Of a stretch of DNA of 9,178 bases, positions 1 through 7,279 are shown one piece after another. Position numbers and translations under genes: made by a program. A model generated the notes under the pieces. It did no database searches. It was not told the DNA's origin and saw only the letters and a list, made by a program, of their open reading frames with translations. This DNA comes from Methanosarcinaceae archaeon (GTDB lineage Archaea; Halobacteriota; Methanosarcinia; Methanosarcinales; Methanosarcinaceae), in the NCBI GenBank assembly GCA_016926455.1, contig JAFGOO010000064.1, positions 1-9,178 of the forward strand, read 5' to 3'. How positions within the stretch are numbered: the first letter of the stretch is position 1; each line of letters opens with the position of its first letter.

Positions 1-44
1 AATAGATAATATAATAATGCTGTGTTGGGATATTACGCCTCTCA

Positions 45-66
45 TCCCCCGTCTTACGAAAGGGGA
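45..66 (-). repeat. Hairpin resembling the right end of an IS200/IS605 (TnpB) element
   Basis: On the plus strand TCCCC (45-49) pairs with GGGGA (62-66), and CGT (50-52) with ACG (56-58), leaving a three-base AAA bulge and a CTT loop. Read on the minus strand the element is AAGTCCCC, loop, GACGGGGGATGAG, which has the layout I associate with right ends of archaeal IS200/IS605 or stand-alone tnpB elements. The minus-strand frame across it gives EKSPFVRRGMRG, similar to TnpB C-terminal tails. No tnpB body precedes it; the tRNA gene lies directly upstream on the same strand. A plain hairpin in the tRNA 3' flank is the alternative. Confidence 0.3.
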
Positions 67-84
67 CTTCTCGGCTTAAAAGTT

Positions 85-91
85 AAAAAAA
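85..91 (-). terminator. T-tract terminator of the tRNA-Arg gene
   Basis: Seven consecutive A on the plus strand read as T7 on the minus strand, starting seven bases beyond the tRNA 3' end. Oligo-T tracts directly behind stable RNA genes commonly terminate archaeal RNA polymerase. No strong hairpin precedes the tract apart from the tRNA itself. Confidence 0.5.
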
Positions 92-97
92 TCAAAG

Positions 98-172
98 CGA
101 TCCCGGAGGGATTTGAACCCTCGACCCCCGGGTTAGAAGCCCGGTGCTATATCCTGGCTAAGCCACGGGACC
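98..172 (-). tRNA. tRNA-Arg (anticodon UCU)
   Basis: The minus strand folds into a full cloverleaf of 75 bases. The acceptor stem pairs GGTCCCG with CGGGATC, with one G-U pair at 2-71, and the discriminator base is G73. The anticodon stem is CCGGG/CCCGG around the loop CTTCTAA, giving anticodon UCU, which decodes AGA and AGG. The T arm is GAGGG-TTCAAAT-CCCTC. The D arm is short (GCT/AGC). The CCA end is not encoded; the next genomic bases are CTT, so CCA would be added by the nucleotidyltransferase. No intron is visible. The gene is divergent from ilvE. Confidence 0.96.
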
Positions 173-219
173 ATGTGGAATAGCATTTCCTGTATGAGGA
201 GTACGAAATAGTTGTTTTT

Positions 220-231
220 GCATAAAAGGCT
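220..231 (-). promoter_or_regulatory. Possible TATA box for tRNA-Arg
   Basis: The minus strand reads GCCTTTTATGC about 50 bases before the mature tRNA 5' end, which would place transcription start near 197 and leave a leader of about 25 bases for RNase P. The match to the archaeal TATA consensus is only fair. Confidence 0.25.
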
Positions 232-261
232 TTTGTAAAACAGTTGAAAAGAAGTCTTGAT

Positions 262-283
262 TCTATAAAACTCAATATAAATC
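262..283 (+). promoter_or_regulatory. Probable TATA region of ilvE
   Basis: Two overlapping TATA-like stretches, CTATAAAA (264-270) and AATATAAAT (274-282), lie 65 to 80 bases before the ilvE start. Transcription would begin around 295-305, leaving a leader of about 45 bases. Which of the two is used cannot be told from sequence alone. Confidence 0.35.
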
Positions 284-345
284 TACATATATGATTGGTG
301 ATATTAAGACTGGTAACTTCAACATGAGTTTGATGAGGTTTTATA

Positions 346-1218
346 ATGAGCGAACTATTAATCTATTCCAATGGCGAATACGTGCCAAAATCACAGGCCA
401 CCACATCCCTTTATGACCACGGCTTCCTGTACGGGGATGGAGTCTTTGAGGGCATAAGGGCGTATAATGGACGTGTTTTCAAGTTAGATGAACACATCGA
501 CAGGCTATACGACTCTGCACTGGCTATTGCACTTAATATCCCACTGTCAAAAGAGGAAATGAAAGAAGCGATCTGTGATACTCTTAGGAAGAACAAATTG
601 AAAAACGCATACATACGCCCAATTATTTCAAGAGGCGTGGGTGATTTGGGGCTTGATCCACGTAAATGCCCTAAACCGAACGTCTACATCATAACACAAG
701 AATGGGATGCCATGTATGGTGACCTCTATGAAACAGGGCTTAAAGCAGTGACTGTCACGATCCGCAGGAATGCACCGGATGCCCTCTCACCCAACATAAA
801 ATCAATGAACTACCTTAACAATATACTTGGAAAGATTGAAGCAAATGAAAAAGGCGGTGATGAAGCTATCTTCCTCGATAGCAACGGATACATTTCCGAA
901 GGTTCGGGGGACAACATCTTTGTCATCAAAAATGGTAAGGTAGTAACCCCTCCGACCATCAATAACCTGAAAGGCATAACAAGAGCCGTGGCTATTGATT
1001 TATTAAAGGAAATGAAATATTCGATCGCTGAAGCAAATATCGGTCTGTTCGATTTATACACAGCAGATGAGATATTCGTAACTGGCACGGCTGCCGAGGC
1101 TGCACCCATCGTGAAGATCGATGGACGTATGATAGGCAATGGAAAGCCAGGTCCAGTGACAAAGAAGGTTATTGCGGCATTTTCTGAAGTCACAAAGAAT
1201 AGCGGGACTCAAATATAG
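346..1218 (+). CDS. ilvE: Branched-chain amino acid aminotransferase
   Basis: Class IV PLP-dependent aminotransferase that interconverts leucine, isoleucine and valine with their 2-oxo acids, using glutamate/2-oxoglutarate, as the last step of branched-chain synthesis in the cytosol. The 290 residues match the usual family length. The N-terminal motif around YDHGFLYGDGVFEGIRAY (residues 23-40) is the class IV hallmark. Lys152 in SPNIKSMNYLNN is the expected Schiff-base lysine; EGSGDNIF (185-192) and VTGTAAE (245-251) are the PLP phosphate-binding segments. The ATG at 346 follows GAGGT (335-339) at a good distance. The stop is TAG, and the next in-frame stop is another TAG ten codons later. 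No ilv or leu gene adjoins it, so it is probably a single transcript. D-amino-acid transaminase or aminodeoxychorismate lyase are related families but fit less well. Confidence 0.95.
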   Translation: MSELLIYSNGEYVPKSQATTSLYDHGFLYGDGVFEGIRAYNGRVFKLDEHIDRLYDSALAIALNIPLSKEEMKEAICDTLRKNKLKNAYIRPIISRGVGDLGLDPRKCPKPNVYIITQEWDAMYGDLYETGLKAVTVTIRRNAPDALSPNIKSMNYLNNILGKIEANEKGGDEAIFLDSNGYISEGSGDNIFVIKNGKVVTPPTINNLKGITRAVAIDLLKEMKYSIAEANIGLFDLYTADEIFVTGTAAEAAPIVKIDGRMIGNGKPGPVTKKVIAAFSEVTKNSGTQI

Positions 1219-1263
1219 ACAGGAAATCTGAGATTTATCCAGAAGGGATAGTTTCAGTTTGTG

Positions 1264-1275
1264 TTTTTTATAAAA
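1264..1275 (+). promoter_or_regulatory. TATA box / T-tract between ilvE and moeA
   Basis: TTTTTTATAAAA is a close match to the archaeal TATA box. Used as a promoter it would start moeA mRNA near 1298 and give a leader of about 190 bases. The six T at 1264-1269 could equally end the ilvE transcript. Both roles may coexist. Confidence 0.4.
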
Positions 1276-1488
1276 TCCACAATTTGAGTATAACTCTGGA
1301 TAAAGTAATACTGGAAAAACTGAAATACCTGAATGAATCGGTTATTGCGATATTACTTCTTATGCCTATAACACTTGTTACTACTTTCAAGGCATTTGAT
1401 CCATTACTTAATTTGAGATTTCTGTCCCGTGTCCATATGTTGAACAAAATACTCGTGCAGTAAATTCAGAAGATTGGATTGGAATACG

Positions 1489-3399
1489 ATGCATCGTAAA
1501 GAATACCGTGAGCTTATATCTATCGATTATGCTCGCCATCTTATCAATGAAATTGAAGTTCAGCCTTCAATTATATCCACTCCAATTGAAAATTCGCTTG
1601 GATGTATTATTGCAGAAGATGTCGTATCAGATGTGGATGTTCCTTCTTTTAACAGAGCTGTTATGGACGGGTATGCGGTTTGTGCAAAAGATACCTATAA
1701 TGCCAGCGAGGCCGGACCTATTGACCTAAAACTCATTGGCTCGATCCCAGCAGGATCTACAGACAAATTTTTTGTTACCGAAAATACCACAGTAGAAATT
1801 GCAACCGGTGCACCCATTCCAGATGGTGCAGACGCGGTTGTGATGGTCGAACATACCGAACGCCGGGATGACGCAGTTCTTATCTATCGCCCAGTACATA
1901 CCGGAGAAAATGTAATGCGTGCTGGTTCTGATATAATGCGGGGTGAACGGGTGCTCCGGAAAGGCTCATGCATCGGTTCCCGTGAAATAGGTGTACTTTC
2001 GGCGATTGGAAAACGGGAAACACTCACTCGAATTTTGAAAGTAGGTATAATCTCAACCGGAGACGAACTCATCCCGCCCGGCGAATCGCTTACGGAAGGA
2101 AAGATATACGACACAAACTCGTATGCTCTTGCCGCAAGTATCACGGAATGCGGTGGATTTCCCATCGTGTATGAAATAGTCAGGGATGATGAGACAGATA
2201 TGATAGAAGCGATCGAGACAGCTATCAAAGAATGTCATATTGTGCTCACATCCGGCAGTACCTCTGCAGGTGCAGGTGATGTCATCTACAAAATAATCGA
2301 GGATAAAGGCACGACCCTCGCCCACGGAATCGATATCAAACCGGGAAAACCTGTTGTCATAGGTTTAATAGCCGATGTTCCAACCATTGGGCTTCCCGGA
2401 AACCCCACATCTGCGCTCACCATCTTCAATGAACTGGTTGCCTCTATAATCCGACGTGCTGTTGGTGCTAGTGAGAAAGTAAAAGCTACCACCAGTGCAG
2501 TTCTGAATACCAGTGTTCGCTCAGAAGGAAGGCACCAACTTCTGCCGGTGGGACTCGTGCGAGGAAAGGCATATCCAGCAGATAAAGGATCTGGTGCCAT
2601 AACTACCCTTGCTGATGCGGATGGTTTCATTGAGATACGAGCAGAAACCGAATTCATAGAAGCCGGAACAACTGTTGAGGTTACGCTGTTTGGTGATTTT
2701 TCGAAGCCGGATCTCCTTTTAGTTGGAGGGTACTGTCCAGGTGTTGACCTGCTTGAAGATATGACAGGACTGAACTTCAGAGTGCTTAATACAGGCTCTA
2801 GCGGAGGCTTTAGTGCGATTTCAGTGGATAATGCAGATATTGCCGGTGTCAACATGCCTGATAGTTCCGGTGAATACAATATTCAGCTAATCAAAAGAAT
2901 GGGACTTTCTAATGTGGTACTGATCAGGGGCTACAGGCGTGAGCAGGGTTTAATCGTCCGACCTGAAAGTAGCATCTCAGCATTTGAAGAGATTATCGGA
3001 AAACGTATTATCAACCGCAACCGTGGTTCAGGAACCCGTTCACTTTTGGATTTAAAACTCAGGGAACTTGCTGAACAAAGGGGTATATCTCATCGCGAGC
3101 TTACAAAATCAATCATTGGATATGATTCCGGTGCAAAGACACATCGTGCAGTTTGCGATGCGGTTAAAAATGGTCGCTCAGATGCAGGTTTTGGTTTGCG
3201 TGCCATGGCTGATGAGGCAGGATTGAAGTTTATTAAAGTTGCTGTTGAAGAGTATGATTTTCTGGTTCAGAAAAATCTCCTTGAAATTGATGAGATCAAA
3301 GCACTGCTTGAGTGTCTGACCAGCAAGGAATATGCAGAAAGGCTCCCAGCTGGCATTTTTGTTTATGAACAGACTGGTGAGATCGTTCCTAATCTGTAA
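1489..3399 (+). CDS. moeA: Molybdopterin molybdenumtransferase MoeA with C-terminal PBP-like domain
   Basis: MoeA inserts molybdenum (or tungsten) into adenylylated molybdopterin, the final step of the cofactor used by formylmethanofuran dehydrogenase and formate dehydrogenase. Residues about 1-405 are a complete MoeA: MDGYA (59-63), STGDEL (189-194) with Glu193, SGSTSAGAGD (255-264) with Asp264, IKPGKP (283-288) and GLPGNPTS (301-308). Residues about 407-636 form a periplasmic-binding-protein-like domain, with NRNRGSGTR at 509-517, an arrangement common in archaeal MoeA paralogues and presumed to sense or hold oxyanion or cofactor. The loop reads SGS where most MoeA have SGG. I chose ATG 1489; an in-frame TTG at 1474 would add five residues. 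The ribosome site is weak (GGA at 1481-1483). There is no signal peptide, so the binding domain is cytosolic. Stop is TAA. Confidence 0.93.
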   Translation: MHRKEYRELISIDYARHLINEIEVQPSIISTPIENSLGCIIAEDVVSDVDVPSFNRAVMDGYAVCAKDTYNASEAGPIDLKLIGSIPAGSTDKFFVTENTTVEIATGAPIPDGADAVVMVEHTERRDDAVLIYRPVHTGENVMRAGSDIMRGERVLRKGSCIGSREIGVLSAIGKRETLTRILKVGIISTGDELIPPGESLTEGKIYDTNSYALAASITECGGFPIVYEIVRDDETDMIEAIETAIKECHIVLTSGSTSAGAGDVIYKIIEDKGTTLAHGIDIKPGKPVVIGLIADVPTIGLPGNPTSALTIFNELVASIIRRAVGASEKVKATTSAVLNTSVRSEGRHQLLPVGLVRGKAYPADKGSGAITTLADADGFIEIRAETEFIEAGTTVEVTLFGDFSKPDLLLVGGYCPGVDLLEDMTGLNFRVLNTGSSGGFSAISVDNADIAGVNMPDSSGEYNIQLIKRMGLSNVVLIRGYRREQGLIVRPESSISAFEEIIGKRIINRNRGSGTRSLLDLKLRELAEQRGISHRELTKSIIGYDSGAKTHRAVCDAVKNGRSDAGFGLRAMADEAGLKFIKVAVEEYDFLVQKNLLEIDEIKALLECLTSKEYAERLPAGIFVYEQTGEIVPNL

Positions 3400-3415
3400 G
3401 GCATAATATTCATAA

Positions 3416-3427
3416 CATATAAAATAT
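3416..3427 (+). promoter_or_regulatory. TATA box of drg
   Basis: CATATAAAATAT is a good archaeal TATA box, 17 bases after the moeA stop. Start of transcription would fall near 3447, giving a leader of roughly 48 bases before the ATG at 3496. This suggests drg is not dependent on moeA transcription. Confidence 0.45.
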
Positions 3428-3495
3428 ACTAACTATTTTCCTAGAGGCAGCAAATCGGGAAAGCCTTTTTACATTTGAAGTTGTGGTTGGTGAAG

Positions 3496-4587
3496 ATGGG
3501 CATACAGGATGATATAAAATCAGTGGAAGATGAGATACGGAAGACTTCTTACAACAAGGCTACATCACATCACATCGGGCGCCTTAAGGCAAAACTTGCA
3601 CGTATGAGGGCAGAAGTTGAGAAACTGTCCTCATCCAAATCAGGAAGTGATGGTTATTCCGCACGAAAGTCAGGAGACGCTACAGTAGTTCTTGTAGGAT
3701 TTCCTTCTGTTGGGAAATCAACACTTCTCAATAAACTCACTGGAGCCAATTCAGAGGTAGGTATATATGAGTTCACCACACTTGACGTAATCCCAGGAGT
3801 GCTTGATTATAGGGGTGCGACAATACAGATACTGGATGTTCCCGGACTTGTGAAAGGTGCAGCATCAGGACGCGGACGTGGCAAAGAGGTTATTTCGGTA
3901 GTCAGGAACTCGGACCTAGTGGTCTTTATATTAGACGTCTTCCAGACTCAACATTACGATGTCCTGATGCAGGAGCTGTACGATGCGGGGATTCGGATAA
4001 ATACACAGCCACCAGATATCACCATCAAGAAAATGGATCGCGGTGGAGTTATCATCAGCACCACACAGTGCCTGGATCTTTCCCCTGACCTTATTAAGGC
4101 AGTGCTGAACGAATACAGAATACACAATGCACACGTTTTGATAAGGGACAACGTCACTGTGGACCAGTTGATAGATGCTGTAATAGGTAACAGGGTTTAT
4201 GTGCCTTCAATAACCCTTATCAACAAGGTCGATCTGGCGTACGAAGAACTCCTTGAGAAAGAGAGGAGAAGGTTTCCGGACGCGATATTGATATCCGCAG
4301 ACAGGGAAGAGAACCTTGAATCCGTAAAAGCGGGAATTTTTGATACTTTGAACTTTATCAGGGTTTACATGAAACCTCAGGGTGAGCCTGCTGATATGGA
4401 AGAACCCTTGATAGTCAGGAATGGCACCACTGTGGGAGACGTCTGTGATAAGCTTCACCGTGATTTTAAGAGGAAGTTCAGGTATTCCCAGATTTGGGGC
4501 AATTCTGCAAAACACCCCGGACAGAGAGCAGGACTTGACCACAAGCTGTGCGATAAAGACATACTGACCCTGATAATCCAGAAATGA
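3496..4587 (+). CDS. drg: Drg-type GTP-binding protein (Obg family, TGS domain)
   Basis: Archaeal homologue of eukaryotic DRG1/DRG2, ribosome-associated GTPases; the archaeal cellular role is not settled. From the chosen ATG the protein has 363 residues, typical for the family. Order: an N-terminal helical region with KATSHHIGRLKAKLARMR (21-38), a G domain with G1 GFPSVGKST (68-76), G2 around TT (94-95), G3 DVPG (114-117), G4 NKVD (243-246), G5 near SAD (267-269), the DRG-specific insertion after G3 (about 150-230), and a C-terminal TGS domain (288-363). The start is ATG 3496 because family members begin MxIQxxI and GGTGA (3489-3493) lies just before it; the TTG at 3475 would add seven atypical residues. 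It ends TGA, 28 bases from the convergent gdx gene. Confidence 0.94.
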   Translation: MGIQDDIKSVEDEIRKTSYNKATSHHIGRLKAKLARMRAEVEKLSSSKSGSDGYSARKSGDATVVLVGFPSVGKSTLLNKLTGANSEVGIYEFTTLDVIPGVLDYRGATIQILDVPGLVKGAASGRGRGKEVISVVRNSDLVVFILDVFQTQHYDVLMQELYDAGIRINTQPPDITIKKMDRGGVIISTTQCLDLSPDLIKAVLNEYRIHNAHVLIRDNVTVDQLIDAVIGNRVYVPSITLINKVDLAYEELLEKERRRFPDAILISADREENLESVKAGIFDTLNFIRVYMKPQGEPADMEEPLIVRNGTTVGDVCDKLHRDFKRKFRYSQIWGNSAKHPGQRAGLDHKLCDKDILTLIIQK

Positions 4588-4615
4588 GATTGCACTCATT
4601 CTTAAGGACCTAGCT

Positions 4616-4930
4616 TTAACACATAAATTTAAGCCCTACAACTCCAGTAAAAATCAGCAATATGCAGACAATTCTGCCTATATCACAGGACTCGTCAAAT
4701 AACAGGATGCCAAATATGGCAGTGCCAAGTATTCCCATACCCGTCCACACAGCATATGCCGTGCCCAGAGGCAGGGTCTTCAATGCCTGACAGAGAAAAT
4801 AGAAACTGAGGATCATAAAGGCCGCTGTGATAAGAGTTGGGTATAGTCTGGTGAAGCCTTCTGTATACTTCATGCCAGCCGCCCAGCTAGCTTCAAAGAG
4901 GCCGGCAATGAAAAGGTAGAACCACTCCAT
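4616..4930 (-). CDS. gdx: Guanidinium exporter of the SMR family (SugE/Gdx type)
   Basis: Small four-helix membrane protein of 104 residues, working as an antiparallel dimer that exchanges protons for guanidinium. Predicted helices are about 2-19, 30-50, 56-76 and 84-101. The residues known to line the guanidinium site in Gdx proteins are all present at the usual numbers: Gly10, Glu13, Trp16, Ser42, Tyr59 and Trp62. The sequence KYTEGF followed by TAYAVWTGMG closely follows the SugE pattern rather than EmrE, so export of guanidinium is more likely than of large drugs. It has four cysteines (47, 82, 89, 104). The start has only a weak GGA-type ribosome site, and AATTTTTAAT (4951-4960) could be its TATA box, implying a very short or absent leader. 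No guanidine riboswitch fold is evident. Confidence 0.9.
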   Translation of the reverse strand: MEWFYLFIAGLFEASWAAGMKYTEGFTRLYPTLITAAFMILSFYFLCQALKTLPLGTAYAVWTGMGILGTAIFGILLFDESCDIGRIVCILLIFTGVVGLKFMC

Positions 4931-5026
4931 TCAGTCTTCCGCCCTACTACAATTTTTAATCATAAGGCAACTTTTTGAGATAATCGACATGTAAATCAAC
5001 TAAACGTATCTGCTCTCTGAACCGGA

Positions 5027-6172
5027 TTATTTCTCACCCATCTCAACACCAAGTATATCCGCAAGCTCAATCCCCTCACTTCCAATCTCGGACAAATGGT
5101 CAAAAGCTTCTTCTTTACTTATATATTTCTCGGTCCTTGCACCATCCGCCTGTTCGATCTTAATGGTAATCTCGTTCTTGACGTATCCTCTCTTAATGCA
5201 TTCCCGGACGATCTCTCCGTAACGTTCGGCAATAAGCTTCAAGCAGTCGAAAACTTCATTATTCTTGACAGCATCCTCACCATCGAGAAGAACTTTTTCA
5301 AGTTTCTGTGACCTAATGTGTATACCAATGTACGTCTTAAGTTCGTCCAGCAAAGCTGTAACATCTTCCAGCTTTAGAGACTTGATAAGAGTGTTGTCTG
5401 CGGTGATATCGTAATCATCATAATAAACATGATAAATTGCATTATCTCGGCTAACCTTGAACTTATGCACTGGTTTCTTGTTCTCAAAAACAGCATCTAT
5501 ATAGTCATCACCTTCATGGTTGACAGATGCTATTACAAAATCAGACACGTCCACCATTTTAACCTTGTCTTCCTTGTGCAACAGTCCTGATTTTGTCCAT
5601 GTTGGCAAGAACAGGTTACCAGAAACCTTCTGTACAGTCAGCACTTCATTAACAAAAGCAAGATCAGATTGATATTCCATGCCAGCCACATATGCCCGCA
5701 ATTTACCCTTAAGCAGACCATTATCCATTGATGCCGTGTATTTTTTTTCGGTACCGTAAACACTGGCTTCAAAAAATGAGCTGAGTGCCGATATTATCTC
5801 TGACTCCAAACGCAGGACTTCGTGTTCCAACAATTTTTTTCTTCTTTTGAACTCATCTTTCAGATTCTTCCGATTTTTGGTAGCAAGTGTGTTGCAGCTA
5901 TCAAGCAGAGTGTTTCGGCATTCAAGGATTTCCCTTGCCTCCATATCTTTCGAAATATTTTCAATGAAGGTTATTATATCATTTTCAAACTTATCCAGAT
6001 CATTAAGCCTTTTTTCTAAAGATAGTGTCTCTGTTTTTATCTCATCGTTCATCTCGATTGCCAAATTTTCAAGAGAAAGCACTTTTTTGGCAACTTCTAT
6101 GAAGTCCCGCAGGTCCTGAATAAAATCCCTCTGAACTGGTAAGTCTACAGCATCCTGAAATGTGTATTTCAT
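5027..6172 (-). CDS. Unrecognised coiled-coil protein of methanogen type
   Basis: I do not recognise a family. The 381 residues are acidic-to-mixed, with no signal peptide, transmembrane segment or nucleotide-binding motif. Residues about 20-135 are charged and heptad-like, rich in Leu, Glu and Lys, and predict a long coiled coil; LKDEFKRRKKLLEHEVLRLE (104-123) is the clearest part. Residues 136-260 look like a beta-rich globular domain (GNLFLPTWTKSGLLHKEDKV, aromatic YHVYYDDYDI near 247-256). Residues 262-381 return to helices. The ATG at 6172 is preferred over 6184 because GGAGAT lies a few bases before it, inside the longer reading frame. It follows tyrS by 85 bases and has its own TATA-like sequence. 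The layout suggests a scaffold or structural role, but that is only inference. Confidence 0.82.
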   Translation of the reverse strand: MKYTFQDAVDLPVQRDFIQDLRDFIEVAKKVLSLENLAIEMNDEIKTETLSLEKRLNDLDKFENDIITFIENISKDMEAREILECRNTLLDSCNTLATKNRKNLKDEFKRRKKLLEHEVLRLESEIISALSSFFEASVYGTEKKYTASMDNGLLKGKLRAYVAGMEYQSDLAFVNEVLTVQKVSGNLFLPTWTKSGLLHKEDKVKMVDVSDFVIASVNHEGDDYIDAVFENKKPVHKFKVSRDNAIYHVYYDDYDITADNTLIKSLKLEDVTALLDELKTYIGIHIRSQKLEKVLLDGEDAVKNNEVFDCLKLIAERYGEIVRECIKRGYVKNEITIKIEQADGARTEKYISKEEAFDHLSEIGSEGIELADILGVEMGEK

Positions 6173-6236
6173 TAAAATCTCCATATCTTGAAACGTTCTA
6201 TCATTTTATTATCTATGAACCATTAAAAAGATTACG

Positions 6237-6246
6237 AAAAATATAG
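6237..6246 (-). promoter_or_regulatory. TATA box of the coiled-coil gene, overlapping tyrS 3' T-tracts
   Basis: The minus strand reads CTATATTTTT about 65 bases before the ATG at 6172. The T runs at 6237-6241 and 6225-6229, just behind the tyrS stop, may also terminate tyrS transcripts, so termination and initiation signals would overlap here. Confidence 0.35.
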
Positions 6247-6257
6247 AATGCAAACTA

Positions 6258-7208
6258 CTAAAGTACCTTCCTGACAGGTTCAAGAATAAGGTTAATATAT
6301 TTAGAAGCTCCGTCCTTCAGGTCCATGGGATGGAGTGCACCCGATTCAAATACCTCTTCAAGTTCTTCAATGGTTTTGCACCTCATGTCCCCACCATAAT
6401 TATCAGGCCGTTTAAAAATAACCTCATCGTACCGTGGAAATATATGATACCTGAAAAGTTCAAGGACCGGATTGTCCTCACTAACACCTACCGGACAGAA
6501 TGCTTTTTTAACTTTTTTGTTGATTATATCTTCCGTGTCATCCACAGAAATGTAGTTCCCGCTGGAAGATGACATCTTTTTTCCATCAAGCCCGAGAAGT
6601 ATAGGTGTATGTATGCAGATTGGCGCTCTGTACCCGAATGAGGGTAAACCTTCCCGAGCAAGCATATGGATCTTTCTCTGGTCAATCCCGCCCACTGCAA
6701 CATCAATACCAAGCATTGCAATGTCTATGGACTGCATAATGGGATACACCATCTGGGAAACTTTAGGATCCTTCATTTTTCGCCCCACTTCATCCATGCT
6801 CCGCCTTGCCCTGTTCAGTGAAGTGGCACGTGTAAGTTTCAGAACGTTTAGCATATAATCAGGATTCAGTTGAAAATCCGACCCGTAGACAAATTTTGTT
6901 TTCTCGCCGTCAAGACCCAGTGCAATAAAACAGCGCTTGTTGTAATCTGCAGTCTCACGAACCTCTTCCAAAGTTCCCTTCTGGTTCAAGTAGGCATGCA
7001 TATCTGCAAGCAGTACAGTAATCTCAAATCCTGTATTCTGAAGATCGAGCAGTTTGTTCACTGTCAGAACATGCCCCATGTGTATCTTGCCGCTCGGTTC
7101 ATACCCTACGTATGCCGTAGGGTTTTCCTTGGTGGCAAGCAAATCCATAAGTTCTTCTTCAGTCACTATCTCCTGCACGTTTCTTTTTATCAGTTCAAGT
7201 TTGTCCAT
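6258..7208 (-). CDS. tyrS: Tyrosyl-tRNA synthetase, archaeal type
   Basis: Class I synthetase charging tRNA(Tyr). At 316 residues it has the compact archaeal/eukaryotic-core form without the bacterial S4-like tail. Signature motifs are HMGH (43-46, the HIGH box) and KMSSS (211-215). The tyrosine pocket follows Methanocaldococcus jannaschii TyrRS with a small offset: Tyr33, Tyr155, Gln159 and Asp162 stand where Tyr32, Tyr151, Gln155 and Asp158 do. HPMDLK (293-298) holds the aspartate that reads G34 of the anticodon in the M. jannaschii enzyme. GGTGA (7213-7217) sits four bases before the ATG, a strong ribosome site. The gene ends in two consecutive TAG codons. It lies 71 bases behind thg1 on the same strand and could be read through from it or from its own promoter. 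Confidence 0.96.
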   Translation of the reverse strand: MDKLELIKRNVQEIVTEEELMDLLATKENPTAYVGYEPSGKIHMGHVLTVNKLLDLQNTGFEITVLLADMHAYLNQKGTLEEVRETADYNKRCFIALGLDGEKTKFVYGSDFQLNPDYMLNVLKLTRATSLNRARRSMDEVGRKMKDPKVSQMVYPIMQSIDIAMLGIDVAVGGIDQRKIHMLAREGLPSFGYRAPICIHTPILLGLDGKKMSSSSGNYISVDDTEDIINKKVKKAFCPVGVSEDNPVLELFRYHIFPRYDEVIFKRPDNYGGDMRCKTIEELEEVFESGALHPMDLKDGASKYINLILEPVRKVL

Positions 7209-7263
7209 GGGTTCACCGCATGTATAATCGTGTTGTGGTTTTAAATGGTTTTGGTTGTCAGAT

Positions 7264-7275
7264 TCCTTATAAAAG
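7264..7275 (-). promoter_or_regulatory. Possible TATA box for tyrS
   Basis: The minus strand reads GCTTTTATAAGG just after the thg1 stop; start of transcription near 7245 would leave a leader of about 37 bases. A second candidate, CCATTTAAAAC at 7238-7248, would put transcription start almost at the ribosome site, so it is less likely. Confidence 0.3.
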
Positions 7276-7279
7276 CTTC

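Noticed and set aside
810..1193. Minus-strand open frame inside ilvE
   Set aside because: It is antisense to the conserved PLP-binding region and shows no independent signals.
1474..1488. TTG start giving moeA five more residues
   Set aside because: The ATG at 1489 gives a family-like N terminus (MHRKEYRELISID) and no better ribosome site supports the TTG.
2286..2879. Long minus-strand open frame inside moeA
   Set aside because: It lies antisense to well-conserved moeA codons, has no recognisable domain, and is explained as a shadow of the coding frame.
3475..3495. TTG start giving drg seven more residues
   Set aside because: The added residues are atypical for Drg, and the extension overlaps the ribosome site GGTGA that serves the ATG at 3496.
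4931..5026. Guanidine riboswitch upstream of gdx
   Set aside because: The 96-base gap lacks the paired hairpins and conserved loops of known guanidine riboswitches, and these are bacterial.
6173..6184. ATG at 6184 as start of the coiled-coil gene
   Set aside because: It has no ribosome site; GGAGAT inside this extension fits the ATG at 6172.
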